Below, piece by piece: positions 11,979 through 27,450 of a DNA stretch of 64,000 nucleotides. The notes below the pieces were generated by a model that did no database searches, was not told the DNA's origin, and saw only the letters and a program-made list of their open reading frames with translations. Each line of letters opens with the position of its first letter. Positions within the stretch are counted from its first letter, which is position 1. Position numbers and translations under genes: made by a program. The DNA comes from Nymphaea colorata (lineage: Eukaryota > Streptophyta > Magnoliopsida > Nymphaeales > Nymphaeaceae), in the NCBI RefSeq assembly GCF_008831285.2, contig NC_045138.2, positions 30,723,934 to 30,787,933 of the forward strand. The letters run 5' to 3'.

Positions 11979-14900
11979 ATTTTGCTTCAGATGCGTCATT
12001 GCAATAGAACAGAAAGAAAAAACAAGGCCTAGCCACAAAATAGGTAAACTTGGATGGTTGGAATTTTTTTTACTTGTAAGGGCAGGCATCGGGGTAAGCC
12101 AGCAAAATCACTGGCTCATTGATCAGGCATCAGCGTAAGGAAGTATTTTCTGTGGATGGGAAAAAAAGGTTCCATGCACCCCATAAATATTCCGATGCTG
12201 AATTTCTTGACTGAGCATATCAATGCAACAATGCATGTTGAGGGTTTGGTTGTGGTCCTGCAAGGAGCTCTGTTCTTAAAGAGATAGGCAGGTAAGTGTT
12301 TTTTTTCCCAAAGGGAAAAAATTTGCAAAATCTCTGTTTATCAGCAGTTGTAACTTTTGGAAGGCATTAATCTCCTGCTGACAAAGTGGTTGGTTGATGG
12401 GCCCCATGCTTCGGAGGAATGGGTGTGAAACACCACGCCCCTAGTTGTTGTTGGACAGTTTGTGGTCACACTGTATGCTTTCACTGCTAAATTTTGATCC
12501 GGATGGTACCATTCAGGCCCTGCAGTAGCTACATGAGTAGTTGTGCTGTTACTACCAGTTGTGGTGAGCTTACGTTCACTGTAAACAGGGGAAGCTTCCT
12601 GGTGGCATCATTCTGTGCATAGTACGTAGCACTTTGAACGTTTTTGCCCAGGCTGAACCTAATGGCGTCCCCACAAGTTGCAGCAAAGTTAAAAGAGATG
12701 ATGGAGTGGCACTGCATAGAAAGGGGGAGTATGGCTGGAAACTGCCTCAGTAGCAAAATGCTGAGCAGTTTGTAATGAATATATATTACACCTTGAGCTG
12801 CTAGAATTGTCTGCTCGAAGTAGATTTGTGTCTTTCCCTCAAGTAGATAATTAATTATTAGTATTACCATTTGGTAATTTATTTTCTCTTTCTAACAAGT
12901 TTGCAGTTAGTTACGTAGCCTAATTTTCACTATCTTTCAAGAAAGTATGCCTCATTGACAACCAAACTCTCAAGGTAGCATCTCATTGTCATGGTTACAT
13001 TATCTCCGCGGTTGACCTGCTCGCATGTAATTATCAATTGTCTTGATATCTTAGTGCACATGTGCTGCATAAGATTTGACGTTGTGTTCTAATTAAATGT
13101 CGTCTAACTGTCCAGGCCTGTATTTTATTCTGATAGGTGGTGGGGTCAAATGTTCCCTGTGATTCGACTGTTGCTGACCGACTGTGTCTGGCGGAAAAAG
13201 TCGGCCCGTGACACAGACGGACGATCGTTAAACAGAACATGCATCAACATGCATCCTATATCATAAATTTCACTTTCATTTGCTATAAGAGTCCAAACGT
13301 AAGTGGTTTTTTGGTAAGAAGAGCAATTGAGGAGTGTTCAATGAAGCTGCCCTAAATATTGGGTTTGAAGTATTTCATAAACCTGCCCTGTCCTAATGGG
13401 AAGTATTTCATAAACCTGCCTAATGTTCGAACCTGTTTCAATATTTAGGACAGTTTTATTGGAAATTTGTGAGTGTCGTGACTGCCAAATAACCCCTAAT
13501 GACACGATCTGTTTTTTAATCTACCAGCATGCTTTTTTACCTCATTATCTGCGTCATTTCCTCAATCGCAAAGATGCCAACATGATCTTTTATAAAAATA
13601 AACCGAATTCTAGAGTCTCTAGGTTATATATATTATATCGAAAAATTCCTATAAGCAATTGTCCAAATTTTTCTGAGACTACACTAAAATATGGAAGTCT
13701 TAGAGAAGAAACTGTGCATAAAATTTTCAGGTTAAATGATTAATTTTGGTTTCATAATCTGGCTTTGATGGCTTCGATCGATTTTTTTTAGCTGGCCGAA
13801 CTGTTTTGATAGCTTTGATACCCCCGAAAAGTTTTCTGAACGGGCAAGAATGGTCTGCAAAAAAGTTTTACATCCACAAACATCTAAAAACATTTGACAT
13901 GCATGATGCACCACTCAGTTCAACAATCCGGCGGACCATTAAAAGCTATTTGATTACCCAAAGAAAAAATGTGTAAACTCAACTTTCGAATGGGTGACAA
14001 AAGGACGCTAGTTGAATTTCTTCCGTTTAACCACTTGAATTGCACATAGGACAGGTGGTTTTGAAAGAAACTCAAAGTCTAAATTTATTTTATCATGAAA
14101 ATTTGGCCGTCTTTTGTAAATCTTTTTGAATATAATTTAGAAAAAAATCTAGTTTTGACCTTGGGAAACGCAGATGACACCTATGGCCTTAGAAATGGAT
14201 TTTTATTTGGGTTGCTTTCACTTGAAAAAGAAAAGATGCCGTCCACATGAGGGCAGAAATAGACGGCCACCTGAATGCAAAGCACGGCCTGCATCGATTA
14301 ATGAAAAACTCCCTCATTTCTCACTCACAGAAGAGAACAACTTTCCTGGGAAAGTATCTTGCCCTTCTATTCTTCATGAGGAAATAGCACCTTTCCTGCT
14401 AAAGTATTGCCCAAAAATTGTCAGTGCAATTAATACCAGCGTTTATGACTCATTTATTAGGGGATAGAGTGAAAGAACAAGATCATTTTTTTGTCTATTT
14501 TTCTCTCTTTTAACCGCATGTTCTAATCAATTTATATTTAATATTAAGTTAAAGATTGTTTCATGCATCCCATGCGTGTTTGGTAGCTGATCTTACAGCT
14601 AGTTAGAGAAAAAAGGTCTCTAGAAAGTTAGAAACTGATACGTTGCAGATGCACCTCAGTGGGATTCCTGTTTTCAGCAAGTAGGCTCTACCTTCTAGGA
14701 AGTTTCGTTCACTTTTGTCTTTTCCTTTTTCAATTTCAATGCATAATTTGTGATGGATCAATTTACATTTGTATTGAAACAAAGGGATGCTGCCTGGATC
14801 AAGATTTAGTGACCTCAAACTTGTTCGTTTCACAAAAAGCAATTCAGAGGAATTTGAAATTTGAATTTCACTTGTTGCATTCCTTCATTTCTAAGCGGCT

Positions 14901-15922
14901 AATTGTTCCAAGGTGCATAGCGTAGCTGATCGAACTAGTGGCACGATGAAAGTCTGATTAATTCGATTCTCAAGGGCACTACCCGTTTAAGTTGCAGGAT
15001 ACTCTAATTGATTGGTGTTTCACTCTTCACCCAGGTACCAAAGTAGCTCTAAATCTGAGAGGAGAAGAGTTTCTGCTTCATTGGGTATCTCCCCTCAATA
15101 GAAATAACATCATTAATCTTTATTAAAAAAAAACTCAATAATAAAAATAAGTCAATGAGCATTGAAATCCAAGTCTTGCAGAAAATACCACCCATGTCGC
15201 CTTGCAATCTGATAGATCAACCACCAATGATGTAATTCAAATTGTTGGGCAACTGAGGTAAATGGCGACATGATTTCAATTTGACAGTCCTGAGTTTAGT
15301 CAAGTGCTTTGACTAAGTTCATCATTATTCATATTTGTGACGTGATTTCTATCATGAAATACAATGTGGGGATTTCACATTTCTTTTAAAATGTGATTTG
15401 ACAATTAAATACTCCCTATTGAAATACAAGTTAGTAAGATATAACGAACCCTACTTCTGTGGGTTGGATCTTCATAAGATATCGATCTAACTTTAGAATC
15501 TTAATGCATGTATTAGATATCATTGGTGCTCACAAGTAAGCGCTTTGGGATCAAATCTAGCTCCTGATCAGTGTCATCTCCAAAATTGTGACATCCACAC
15601 ATCTTTTATGTTGTTTTTTTCATTTTAATTTTCCTTTTAACTGGTCTGCTTCAATTGGAACCAACCGTGGGAGGGTACGTTGTGAAATTAGATCCATCAT
15701 CGGAGTCCAAATTCAGATCTAACGCTCCGAGTTCGGATCTGCATCGAATCCGGATCCCCTCTCTCTTCCGCCCTCTCTCCAGTCTCTACCTGCCACGATG
15801 GTAGGTGTCCGCAGACAAAATGGAGTATCACGTTTGATTCGGCACTCTTGTAATTGTCGCCTTCTCCCTTAAGGCTCGGGATTGCCTATTGAATCTCTCT
15901 CTCTCTCTCTCGCTAGGGAAGA
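11979..15922. other. Intergenic region between helicase and steroid-binding protein genes
   Basis: The first few hundred bases should hold the helicase 3' UTR. The remainder has only short unsupported frames; the longest (14174-14467) is without recognisable domain. A short direct duplication lies at 13368-13420. The last 150 bases before 15923 are pyrimidine-rich with a CT run at about 15893-15913, which fits a plant 5' leader for the next gene. Confidence 0.5.
13368..13420. repeat. Short direct duplication, 33-bp period
   Basis: The 20-mer AAGTATTTCATAAACCTGCC occurs at 13368-13387 and again at 13401-13420. The CATAAACCTGCC core resembles CATGAATCTACC and CATAAATCTACC blocks inside the GTTTGACAATAGT element family at 36178-36320 and 48821-48978, so this may be a worn internal piece of that family. 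Confidence 0.5.
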
Positions 15923-18900
15923 ATGGCGATTTTGCAGTTGTGGGAGAACCTGAAGGAGGCTATAACAGTCTACACGGGCCTCTCCCCAGCAGCCTTTTTC
16001 ACCATCTTGGCCTTGGCCGTCGCCTTTTACCATGTCGTCTCCGGGTTGTTCGCATCGCCAGCACCGCCGCCGAGGGCAAGGGCGATGGAGGAGGAGCTTC
16101 CGCCGCCGGTGCAGCTGGGGGAGGTCACTGCGGAGGAGCTTAGGGCCTACGACGGCTCCGACCCAAAGAAGCCGTTGCTCATGGCCATCAAGGGTCAGAT
16201 CTACGATGTCAGCCGATCGAGGTCTACACAGCACTTCTGATCTTCCCTCTTGTTGCTTTTGTTCCTTCTTCTTTCCGGTTTGGTGGGTTTAGCCTGTCTT
16301 GATGGTTCTAAGGCTTAAGGTGTTGACTGCTTCTAAAGTTTATGGAAGATGTTCTATTGTTAGATTAGAGGATTTGGATTTTGTTTTTTCATCAATTTCA
16401 TTTCCCCTTAAAATCATCTGAATTTGCGTTGTTGTGGAAGGCGATTTCTTCAGTTCATTTGAGGAAGTTCATCTTTCCTTTTACTGGAACTGATTCTGGC
16501 TTCTGACTGCCCTTTCTGTTTAATTATATTTTTTTTCTGTATAGTTGTTTTGACAGAAAGGACCTTCTCATGCTTTGTCGCATTGAAGCTCTTCTGGTTA
16601 AATTTTCACTAGATTAATCATGATAGTTTCCCGTCTGGCGTGTTCCTGAATTTCCTCTCTGTTGTATGCTTATGGGGGCTGGTTTCGTTTTCTACTAATT
16701 AATCTGTTTCTGAGGTGCTGATTACATTTATTTGGAAGCCTGCTTACTGGAAGCTGATTTGGTGATGTTGGTTTTGTGCCTGGTAGATAATCAAAATGAC
16801 AAATGGAGCCTATGGCTGTTATTAGTAGGTGAATCTGCATTTTCTGGGCATCTCGTATTTTTAGGTAGGACCTTAGAGGTTTCAGTTACTTTTCTGTCGT
16901 GGTTGTTGGTTTTTGGGACGGAAGTTTTAGGCCTTCGGTCTGCTTGATGGTGGAATGTAGGACTTAGGTTTTCTCTTTTTAAGTCATAAAAGCAGTCCAT
17001 AAGGGCTCCTTATTCATGGACTATTTAGTTGGGTGCAGGCCTATAAATTAAAGGTCTCTAAGGCTAAAAACTAGATATGCATCTTTTTAGTGGGCATTTG
17101 GTAACAAGAATACTGTTTTCTATGGAACATAAAATTCCATAAGTGTGTCCGTATCTTTCAGAAACATTCCTGTGTTTCAAATAGGTGGCGTTTGGCTATC
17201 ATTGAGAAACATTCCTGTGTTTCAAATAGGAAGCATTTGGTAACAGGAAAAGTAGATTCAGGGAATGCTAACACAGTGTTCTTGTTACCGAACGCCCTCT
17301 TAGTCTTAGTGAGATATCTTTAGTAACAGAAAAAGGAAGGGTACTTGGCAGTTTACACTCATGTTGAACTTTACTGATGAGGATGGTCTCTTCATTGGTC
17401 ATCTGAGTCAGAAACATCCGGAAAGAGAAACTTCTCTCATAACTGGAAAAGATGCTACTTGCATCCGCAAACAGGGTAAATGGATATAAAATGCTGATTA
17501 GAAGCTTTTGTTTTGAGTTAAACGAGTCTTTTATGGGTTTTATGAATCTCCATTGACGTATTGGAAGTTGTTGTTTGAGTTGAATTTATAATTGATACCT
17601 TTTCTGTACGTGATGTTTGGCTAATATCTAGCTTTTTTCAAGTGTATACTTGTAAGGTAGACTATATCCAGGCCAATTGTTACCATTGTGCAACTTTTAC
17701 ATGAGATTTGCATTTCCTGTTGATTTGAGTTATGGGTTTGCCCTGATGCTTCTCACAGTATTTTTTTTAACAAAAGTCACAATTAATCTTCATCATCCAG
17801 TTTGCCAGAATGCTGCTTTCGTGTTTCATATGTGATTTTTTATGGCATTTTTCTAGAAAAATAGTTACTACTGTAATGTTTTGCTTGATCTTTGCATTCT
17901 TCTCTCAGTTTCCGCAAGGTTCTCTAATCAACAACTTTAAAAAAAAAGAAAAAATTCTGTTAGAGTCGCTGGTTTGTTTTTGTTGTGAGAAGAACCAAAG
18001 TTTGGCATTGCCTGTGTTTTTGATGGTGTATACTTTTATCCTGAACTCAGATTCTTGATTCTTCAGAAACAATATCCCATCTTCATCTGTGGCGTCCTGT
18101 GGTCACTTGCCTTGTTGGGTGAATTTTTGCATGATCTAGTTAAGGCTTATAGTTTAACTATGAAAGTGTTTGAGAATTTCCAATTTAATTTTCTATGCTC
18201 AATTTTGTATCATCGTTACTAAAAGGCCTTGTTCCGCTTTATCTCATGTTGTCTGGTAATCTGAATGCTGCATCAGAGTCTGACAGATGACTTATTGAAG
18301 GATAATCTTCTGAACGTAGAGAATGACTGAATCAGGACCTTGACAAAATTTGAGTGACATCTAGAGGAGGAAGACCCAAATGGATGTTCATTCAGAAGCA
18401 TCTGGCAATGGCATGCCACTACAAGGGTTATTCTAACCTAGTAACACTGCTGCTACTAGTAAACAAATAATGTTGCCACTTATTCTGGGTTGGAAAGCTT
18501 TTGGTTGAAAAAGCTGTTCACGTGGAAAGTAGGATTTTGTTTATTATTTTAGAGTGAGTAGAAGTGGACGTGCAGGCATGCTTCCTCTGTTCTCATGACT
18601 GCTGTCTCAAAGCACCTTCCAAAAGTTGCCTTGTCACTTCTACGTTTTGACACTGCTTACATATTGGTCATATAAGTAAACCTCTTGGAAAGTTTTACTG
18701 TTTGTTAATCTTGATATTGCTTGAATATTAGCCATGTGAATAAGCCGCTATCACATTTACTTGAAGAAAAACATTATTGTAGCGAGTAATTTTTTGATCT
18801 ACTTTATGCCTGCAGAATGTTTTATGGCCCAGGAGGGCCTTATGCTCTATTTGCTGGCAAAGATGCAAGCCGGGCGCTTGCGAAGATGTCCTTTGAAGAG

Positions 18901-19251
18901 CAGGATCTGACTGGGGACCTCGAAGGCTTAGGTCCTTTTGAACTCGATGCCTTGCAAGACTGGGAGTACAAGTTCATGTCAAAATACGTCAAGGTTGGGA
19001 CCATCAAGAAGGAAACGAATACTGAACCTGAATCTTCTGCTGCTGATGTTAACGCTGCAACTGATACCACTGAGAGGTCTACAGACGCTGAGCCATCAGA
19101 TGAAATTCCATCAGTTGATGCCAAACCTGAAGAAGATAATGCCAAACCTAGAGATGACGATGCCAAACCTCAAGAAGATGATGCGGAACCTAGAGATGCT
19201 CATGCCAAACCTAAAGAAGATGCCTCCATTCGTCATGAGGTTCAAGAGTAA
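15923..19251 (+). CDS. MSBP: Membrane steroid-binding protein (MAPR family)
   Basis: A membrane-anchored progesterone-receptor-like protein with a cytochrome b5-like heme/steroid-binding domain. Plant relatives bind steroids at the plasma membrane or ER, affect brassinosteroid signalling and organise lignin P450s. Two exons, 15923-16221 and 18816-19251, join in phase to give 244 aa, slightly longer than the roughly 220-233 aa Arabidopsis proteins as I recall. One N-terminal membrane segment (about 22-44) is followed by a proline-rich linker. The b5-like domain covers about 64-160, with GQIYDVSRSR spanning the splice junction, then MFYGPGGPY (101-109) and FAGKDASRALA (112-122). The tail is acidic and ends in five 7-residue repeats (201-235). 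The ATG at 15923 is the first in frame and gives the expected MAILQLWENL-type start. The 2.6-kb intron carries a Tourist-like MITE. Confidence 0.93.
17090..17299. mobile_element. Tourist-like MITE in MSBP intron 1
   Basis: A 210-bp element with terminal inverted repeats GTGGGCATTTGGTAACA (left) and TGTTACCGAACGCCCTC (right, the reverse complement apart from three changes). TTA flanks it on both sides (17087-17089 and 17300-17302). A 3-bp TTA/TAA duplication with GGGC-rich ends is typical of PIF/Harbinger-derived MITEs. Inside, the 25-mer beginning GAAACATTCCTGTG occurs twice (about 17160 and 17203). No coding capacity. Confidence 0.75.
19117..19221 (+). repeat. Five tandem 21-bp repeats in the MSBP coding region
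   Basis: In-frame tandem array of five 21-bp units encoding 7-residue repeats with the pattern [DNH]A[KE]Pxx[DA], residues 201-235 of the steroid-binding protein. Units differ at several sites, so the array is not freshly expanded. It lies in the acidic tail outside the b5-like fold, so copy number could vary without breaking the binding domain. Confidence 0.9.
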
Positions 19252-20700
19252 TTTGATATTGAGGGTGGTAGTGGTGAAGAGATGCTGGTTCTGCTCTTAA
19301 AATGCTCGACTCAGCGATGTTTATTGTTTATGTAGAGAGGCTTCAAGGAACTGTGAGTTACACACTTAATGTTTTTAGACTGATGAGCTTTTAATAGTAT
19401 TGGAAATGTAGCTTCACCCATCAAATATTCATCTATTAACCTTCTTCCATCGCCCATGTTTCACGAGTAACGAAGTTCCAACATGTCGTTTCACGCCCAT
19501 CACGCAATTTCTCATGCATATTGAGATGTTAATTTTTTTTATTTTATTTTACATTGCATTGCTCGTATAATATCCTGTTACTGCTTTCTCATCAAGTGTA
19601 AGATACAGTTACTAATTTTGAATCCGACCCCTCTGGAGGAATTCGATCCCGGAACCAAGCCTTCGTTTGAGTAGCAGTAAAACCTCCTGAGTTTAATTCG
19701 TCTCCATGTTGCACAGTGTCAGTCAGTCTCTAGCAAAGTTTATTACATTTAACAAAAAATGATTCTCCCAACGTTCTATGATTATAGTTCAGTTCGATTC
19801 TAGTCTGTATAGTCACAGTGGGAGTTCGGATGACCAGAGGGAACCCTCCACCACAGTGAAAGGCTGAAGCTGCCTCCTTTTTCTTAGGAGGGTCTAGAAC
19901 TACTTTGGTACTTGGGTGGTTTTACAATACATCATTTGCACATGTTACAGTCTAATGGAGTAACACTCACGAGAATTGAATTGAGGACAAATATTGACAA
20001 TATGATATTCAAGTCGGTTGACCAGCTATACTACGCCTCTAGGAGCTAGTCACAGTTAAGAGTTAGTCGAACAATAATACGAATGAGAATCGAACTTTAG
20101 TATCTGAACGGTGGCACAACTACTCCACGCAGCAACCCCGTTGGGGTTCTCTTCTAATGGTTATCTGTGGGCATGATGCGGGCCACTCTTTCATGCATTA
20201 TTCATCATCTATTACAAATTGTTCTATTAGCCTCTCTTCGGTCCACTGAAATCCGACTTGAATAATTTGATGGCAGGTTTTGAATTATTAGTTTTACTTG
20301 CATGTTGTATCGTCAAGAATTTTTGCTGCTATTTTCAATGTAAACATGAGTATCGTTAGATCGATGCATTCTTTTGATAATTGAATGATTGGTTGATCCA
20401 TATATTAAACTAGATATGGGTACAACCACCAAAAAGTGGCCTGAAAAAGATAACCTTTGACAGTTCAAGAGAATGAAAAAACCAGGACCTTTGAGAAACC
20501 AAGTGGGTGTATGATTATCTGAGACAGGAGATCATAGGGTTTGATCTAACAGAGAGCTGGCCTTCAATTTTATGGTTTTGGGAAACTGCAGATACTAGAG
20601 TTATGAATTTGAGGTCTCCATCATCTTCCAAATTCATAGTTCTCTGGTAGGAGGGGGAGGAGATGAGGTTTCATATGAGATTCATGAAACTAAATATGCA
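19252..20700. other. Intergenic DNA after MSBP with tRNA-like SINE signals
   Basis: After the probable MSBP 3' UTR, the minus strand shows RNA polymerase III-like box pairs: TAGTATAGCTGG (A-box-like, 20022-20033) with AATTCAATTCTCG (B-box-like, 19970-19982), and TGCGTGGAGTAGTTG (20117-20131) with AGTTCGATTCTCA (20084-20096). A third B-box-like block, GGATCGAATTCC on the minus strand, lies near 19640. These fit decayed tRNA-derived SINEs on the minus strand. No protein-coding gene is visible. Confidence 0.35.
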
Positions 20701-20727
20701 AGAATTCCAAATTGTTGTCCTAATTCA

Positions 20728-21042
20728 TTGTGTTTTGCTAATGACATTTTAACATTTTGCAAGCAAAAAAAGAATATCACCTGTTTGGATAATATTATCA
20801 AGGATTTTGCGGCCAAGGCAGGGATGAATATCAATCCGAATAAGTCTTCCATAATCCCTTTCAAGGTGTACCTCAGTAGATATGATGATATATTTGGACA
20901 GATGAATTGAAACATGGACAATGTTCGTGTCAGATGCCTTAAGATACAGAGGAAACACTGTAATAATCTCTTGGATAAGATATCCAAGCACCTAAACTTA
21001 TGGAAAGTGAAGCTACTACGTACACAGGGAGACCTTGCTTGA
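20728..21042 (+). pseudogene. LINE (non-LTR) reverse transcriptase fossil
   Basis: The translation begins CFANDILTFC, a damaged version of the FADD catalytic box of plant L1-type reverse transcriptases, followed by the downstream NPNKSSIIPF block. After one in-frame stop at about 20908 the same frame continues to LLDKISKHLNLWKVKLL, which matches the region after the RT domain in plant LINEs. FAND replaces FADD, so one catalytic aspartate is lost. Only about 105 codons remain. It is a dead, truncated copy with no visible 5' part or endonuclease. Confidence 0.75.
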
Positions 21043-21088
21043 GCATTAGAGGGTGCTTGGTGACAGGAACCCTGCATTTTTTGAAATG

Positions 21089-21090
<2 letters not shown>

Positions 21091-21169
<79 letters not shown>
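21091..21169. repeat. Compound microsatellite (TA)n(GA)n
   Basis: About 52 bp of alternating AT followed directly by about 27 bp of alternating GA, immediately after the LINE fossil. Likely polymorphic in length. Confidence 0.95.
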
Positions 21170-22274
21170 CTTTAGGACAATTTTTCTAATTTACATGTTG
21201 ATGCCCCTTAAGATTTTAAAATTTGTTACTAGTGCCCCTTAGGCTCATAACTAGAGATTCTAACTTTGGCCCTACTTGCACCTAATCAGTTGGGAGTTTT
21301 GCCTACGGTGCCTATCTGCATATCTTGAAATTTTTGTGAACAAAATTTGGGGGAATTCCCAATAAAGTTGCATCGGGAATCCCAAAGGGTGTTTGATGAC
21401 CCTTATAAATTGATGGTTTTGTCAAAATCTAGATATCTGTATCATAGATTTAAAAGCAAAGGGAGAAGTTCTGGTTATACAGATGCACAAGTTACAAGTT
21501 CCGACTGTGGTGCATGCATCTTTGATCAACAAGTCTATATTCCTTGTCGAAAACCATGAACATCAAATCCTAAGATGTTTAACCCCAGGATTTTAAATCA
21601 CTTTTGATATAATATGTAAGATCTCAACATCTCAAACTGTTGATCTCTTTAAACCCAGACCAAGATGAACACGCACAGCCCCAAGAGAAGTACCGTTCTA
21701 AATAAATGACATTTCTTGTGTTTGCGTAATAAAAAATGTTCATTTATGTTAAATTCATATTACTAATATGAGTTCATATCGATGCATCCGGTGGATCCTC
21801 ATCGTATCCATTCCTCAACCCTAACCATACGTATGATGAGTTTCCAAATATGAATCGATGTACAGGCTATATTTGTAGGCAATAAAACTTTTTTTAAAAT
21901 GTTTAAAATATACTGTATTTACAATAATTTAGATATTAATTTTTTTAACAAATTTTCCCGCAACCCATTTCTGCATCTTTTCGTATAAAAAAGAAAATAA
22001 AATTACAAAAAAATAGAACATTAGACTCATGACGCCATTTTTCTGCAGATGTTCTAGGCTTTGTAAAGTATCTTGTTTACAAGATTATAAAATAACACGC
22101 GATTTTAAATAAGCACTTCACGGGTGTGACTGGGCACCAACTTTCTAATTTCTCCAGGTAAAAATTCGTTATTTTGCAAAATAACGGTCATTGGAGGACC
22201 TTGCCCAAAAACCTAAAGACCAGATGCCGGCTTCACTGCGTTTGAGAAAGAAGGAAGGTTGAGAGAGAGTCACG
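21170..22274. other. Upstream region of PRMT10
   Basis: AT-rich intergenic DNA with no supported gene. The last 70 bases before 22275 become purine-rich (GAGAAAGAAGGAAGG and GAGAGAGAG), which fits the 5' leader of PRMT10. I see no clear TATA box that would fix the transcription start. Confidence 0.4.
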
Positions 22275-25969
<3,695 letters not shown>

Positions 25970-27384
25970 CAATAATACTGTCGAAGATGTCATCTACGTG
26001 TATTATTTTTTATGAAAATTTACATCACGGTAAAGGATCGTGGTGTGTAGGAGAGCATTACTGGTCGCTTCCTACATCAATAGCAGGAGTTTTTACGGCT
26101 TCCAGTGTAGTATAGACTATAGTGAACGTTTTATTGTCCTTTATTGTTCTTTCCATGTGAAGGCAGAGTGTGCTATGGGGATGTCCGTTTTGCGTGACTT
26201 GGTAAAGAGAAAATATGACATTTTCGGTTTTATATCAAAGATATAGATGAACCTTTTGAGTTGTTGAATGTTAGTTTTCATCTTTATTTACTTGCAGCGT
26301 TTCAATTCGGTGTTTTCCTTGCAGGAGTTACATAAAATTTTGAAGTGGTCATCATCAATCTGTTGGGTTTTCATTCGCTGTTCCTCTTGTATCTTCCATT
26401 CATAGATGAATTTTCCCTAGCTCTTGTTGCTGTATTCATGAGAACAAGTTGGCATTACCCGGCTTTGTGGTTGTTTGATTCCCATTCCTCGGAACTATTT
26501 TCAAGAACTGGACATCTTGTTCTTAGTATTCGCCGGAAACAAATGTATCAACGAGCATGGTCATTTAAAACCAAACCGTGATCTGATCCGATTCTGTCCA
26601 ACAGTTTTCATACTTATCACTAAATAAGATTCAATTATGCATGTAACACTGTACTCGGATTTTACTTGGGAGAATGTCCTAACCAGGATTTAGCTTTTAT
26701 CTACTCAATCTTTCGATCCAGACACAGTATTACATGCGTAAAGCGTGACTTTTAACTATCATACACCGATAAGAAGATATGAGTCTTGAAATTGTTATAT
26801 GTTAATAATATCATGTTCTTATTCCAATAGAAACAGTGTGGTCGTGAATATTATTTTTAGATTCAACAATCATGCTCAAGATAACTACACCATTTTTGTT
26901 AAAACAAAAAAAAAAGTTTCGAGAACAAGTATTTAAGAACGTAAATATTTGATGGGAAAAGACACTTAAAATTTTTTACTTCATTTCAGGACTAGTTTGA
27001 TTCACTTATAATCGTTCAAGTTTTAGAATCATTATTCTCGTTCGAAAATTGTGTTAGACAGATTCTGGAATTATATGGGATCATTGCGAAATCAAAGTTT
27101 TGGAACTATGAATTCACCTTAAGGTGGAACTATGATTATAGAATTCTGAAATTTTTTCATCTCTTTTTGGGGTAAAAGGCATAAAGGGTTTAATTTAAGA
27201 ATTCTGTAATTTTAGTTTTTTTCATCAAACAAATCATTTTGTAATTTCAGAATCAAAATCTTATACTATCAAACTCGAAGGAAAATCTGAATTTTCAATT
27301 CAATTCCAGGTTGAGGTCAAAATTTGAGTATACAATTTTTATTCTAAAATCAAAAGTCTAAAACATCAAGTGCTCCTAAACACT

Positions 27385-27407
27385 TGCGCGCACGCGCGCA
27401 CACACAC

Positions 27408-27447
<40 letters not shown>
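27385..27447. repeat. Alternating purine-pyrimidine tract (CG)n(CA)n(TA)n
   Basis: A run of GCGCGCACGCGCGC, then CA repeats, then about 37 bp of TA repeats, almost unbroken purine-pyrimidine alternation over some 60 bp. Such tracts can adopt Z-DNA or cruciform forms. Probably length-variable. Confidence 0.9.

Positions 27448-27450
<3 letters not shown>

Noticed and set aside
14174-14467. 97-codon open frame between helicase and MSBP
   Set aside because: No homology recognised, no leader, poor codon character; not supported as a gene.
15869-16234. 121-codon antisense frame over MSBP exon 1
   Set aside because: It mirrors the GC-rich sense exon, which has clear MSBP family content; no independent support.
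21091-21169. Regularly spaced repeats considered as a CRISPR-like array
   Set aside because: It is a plain dinucleotide microsatellite in a plant nuclear genome; no spacers or cas genes.
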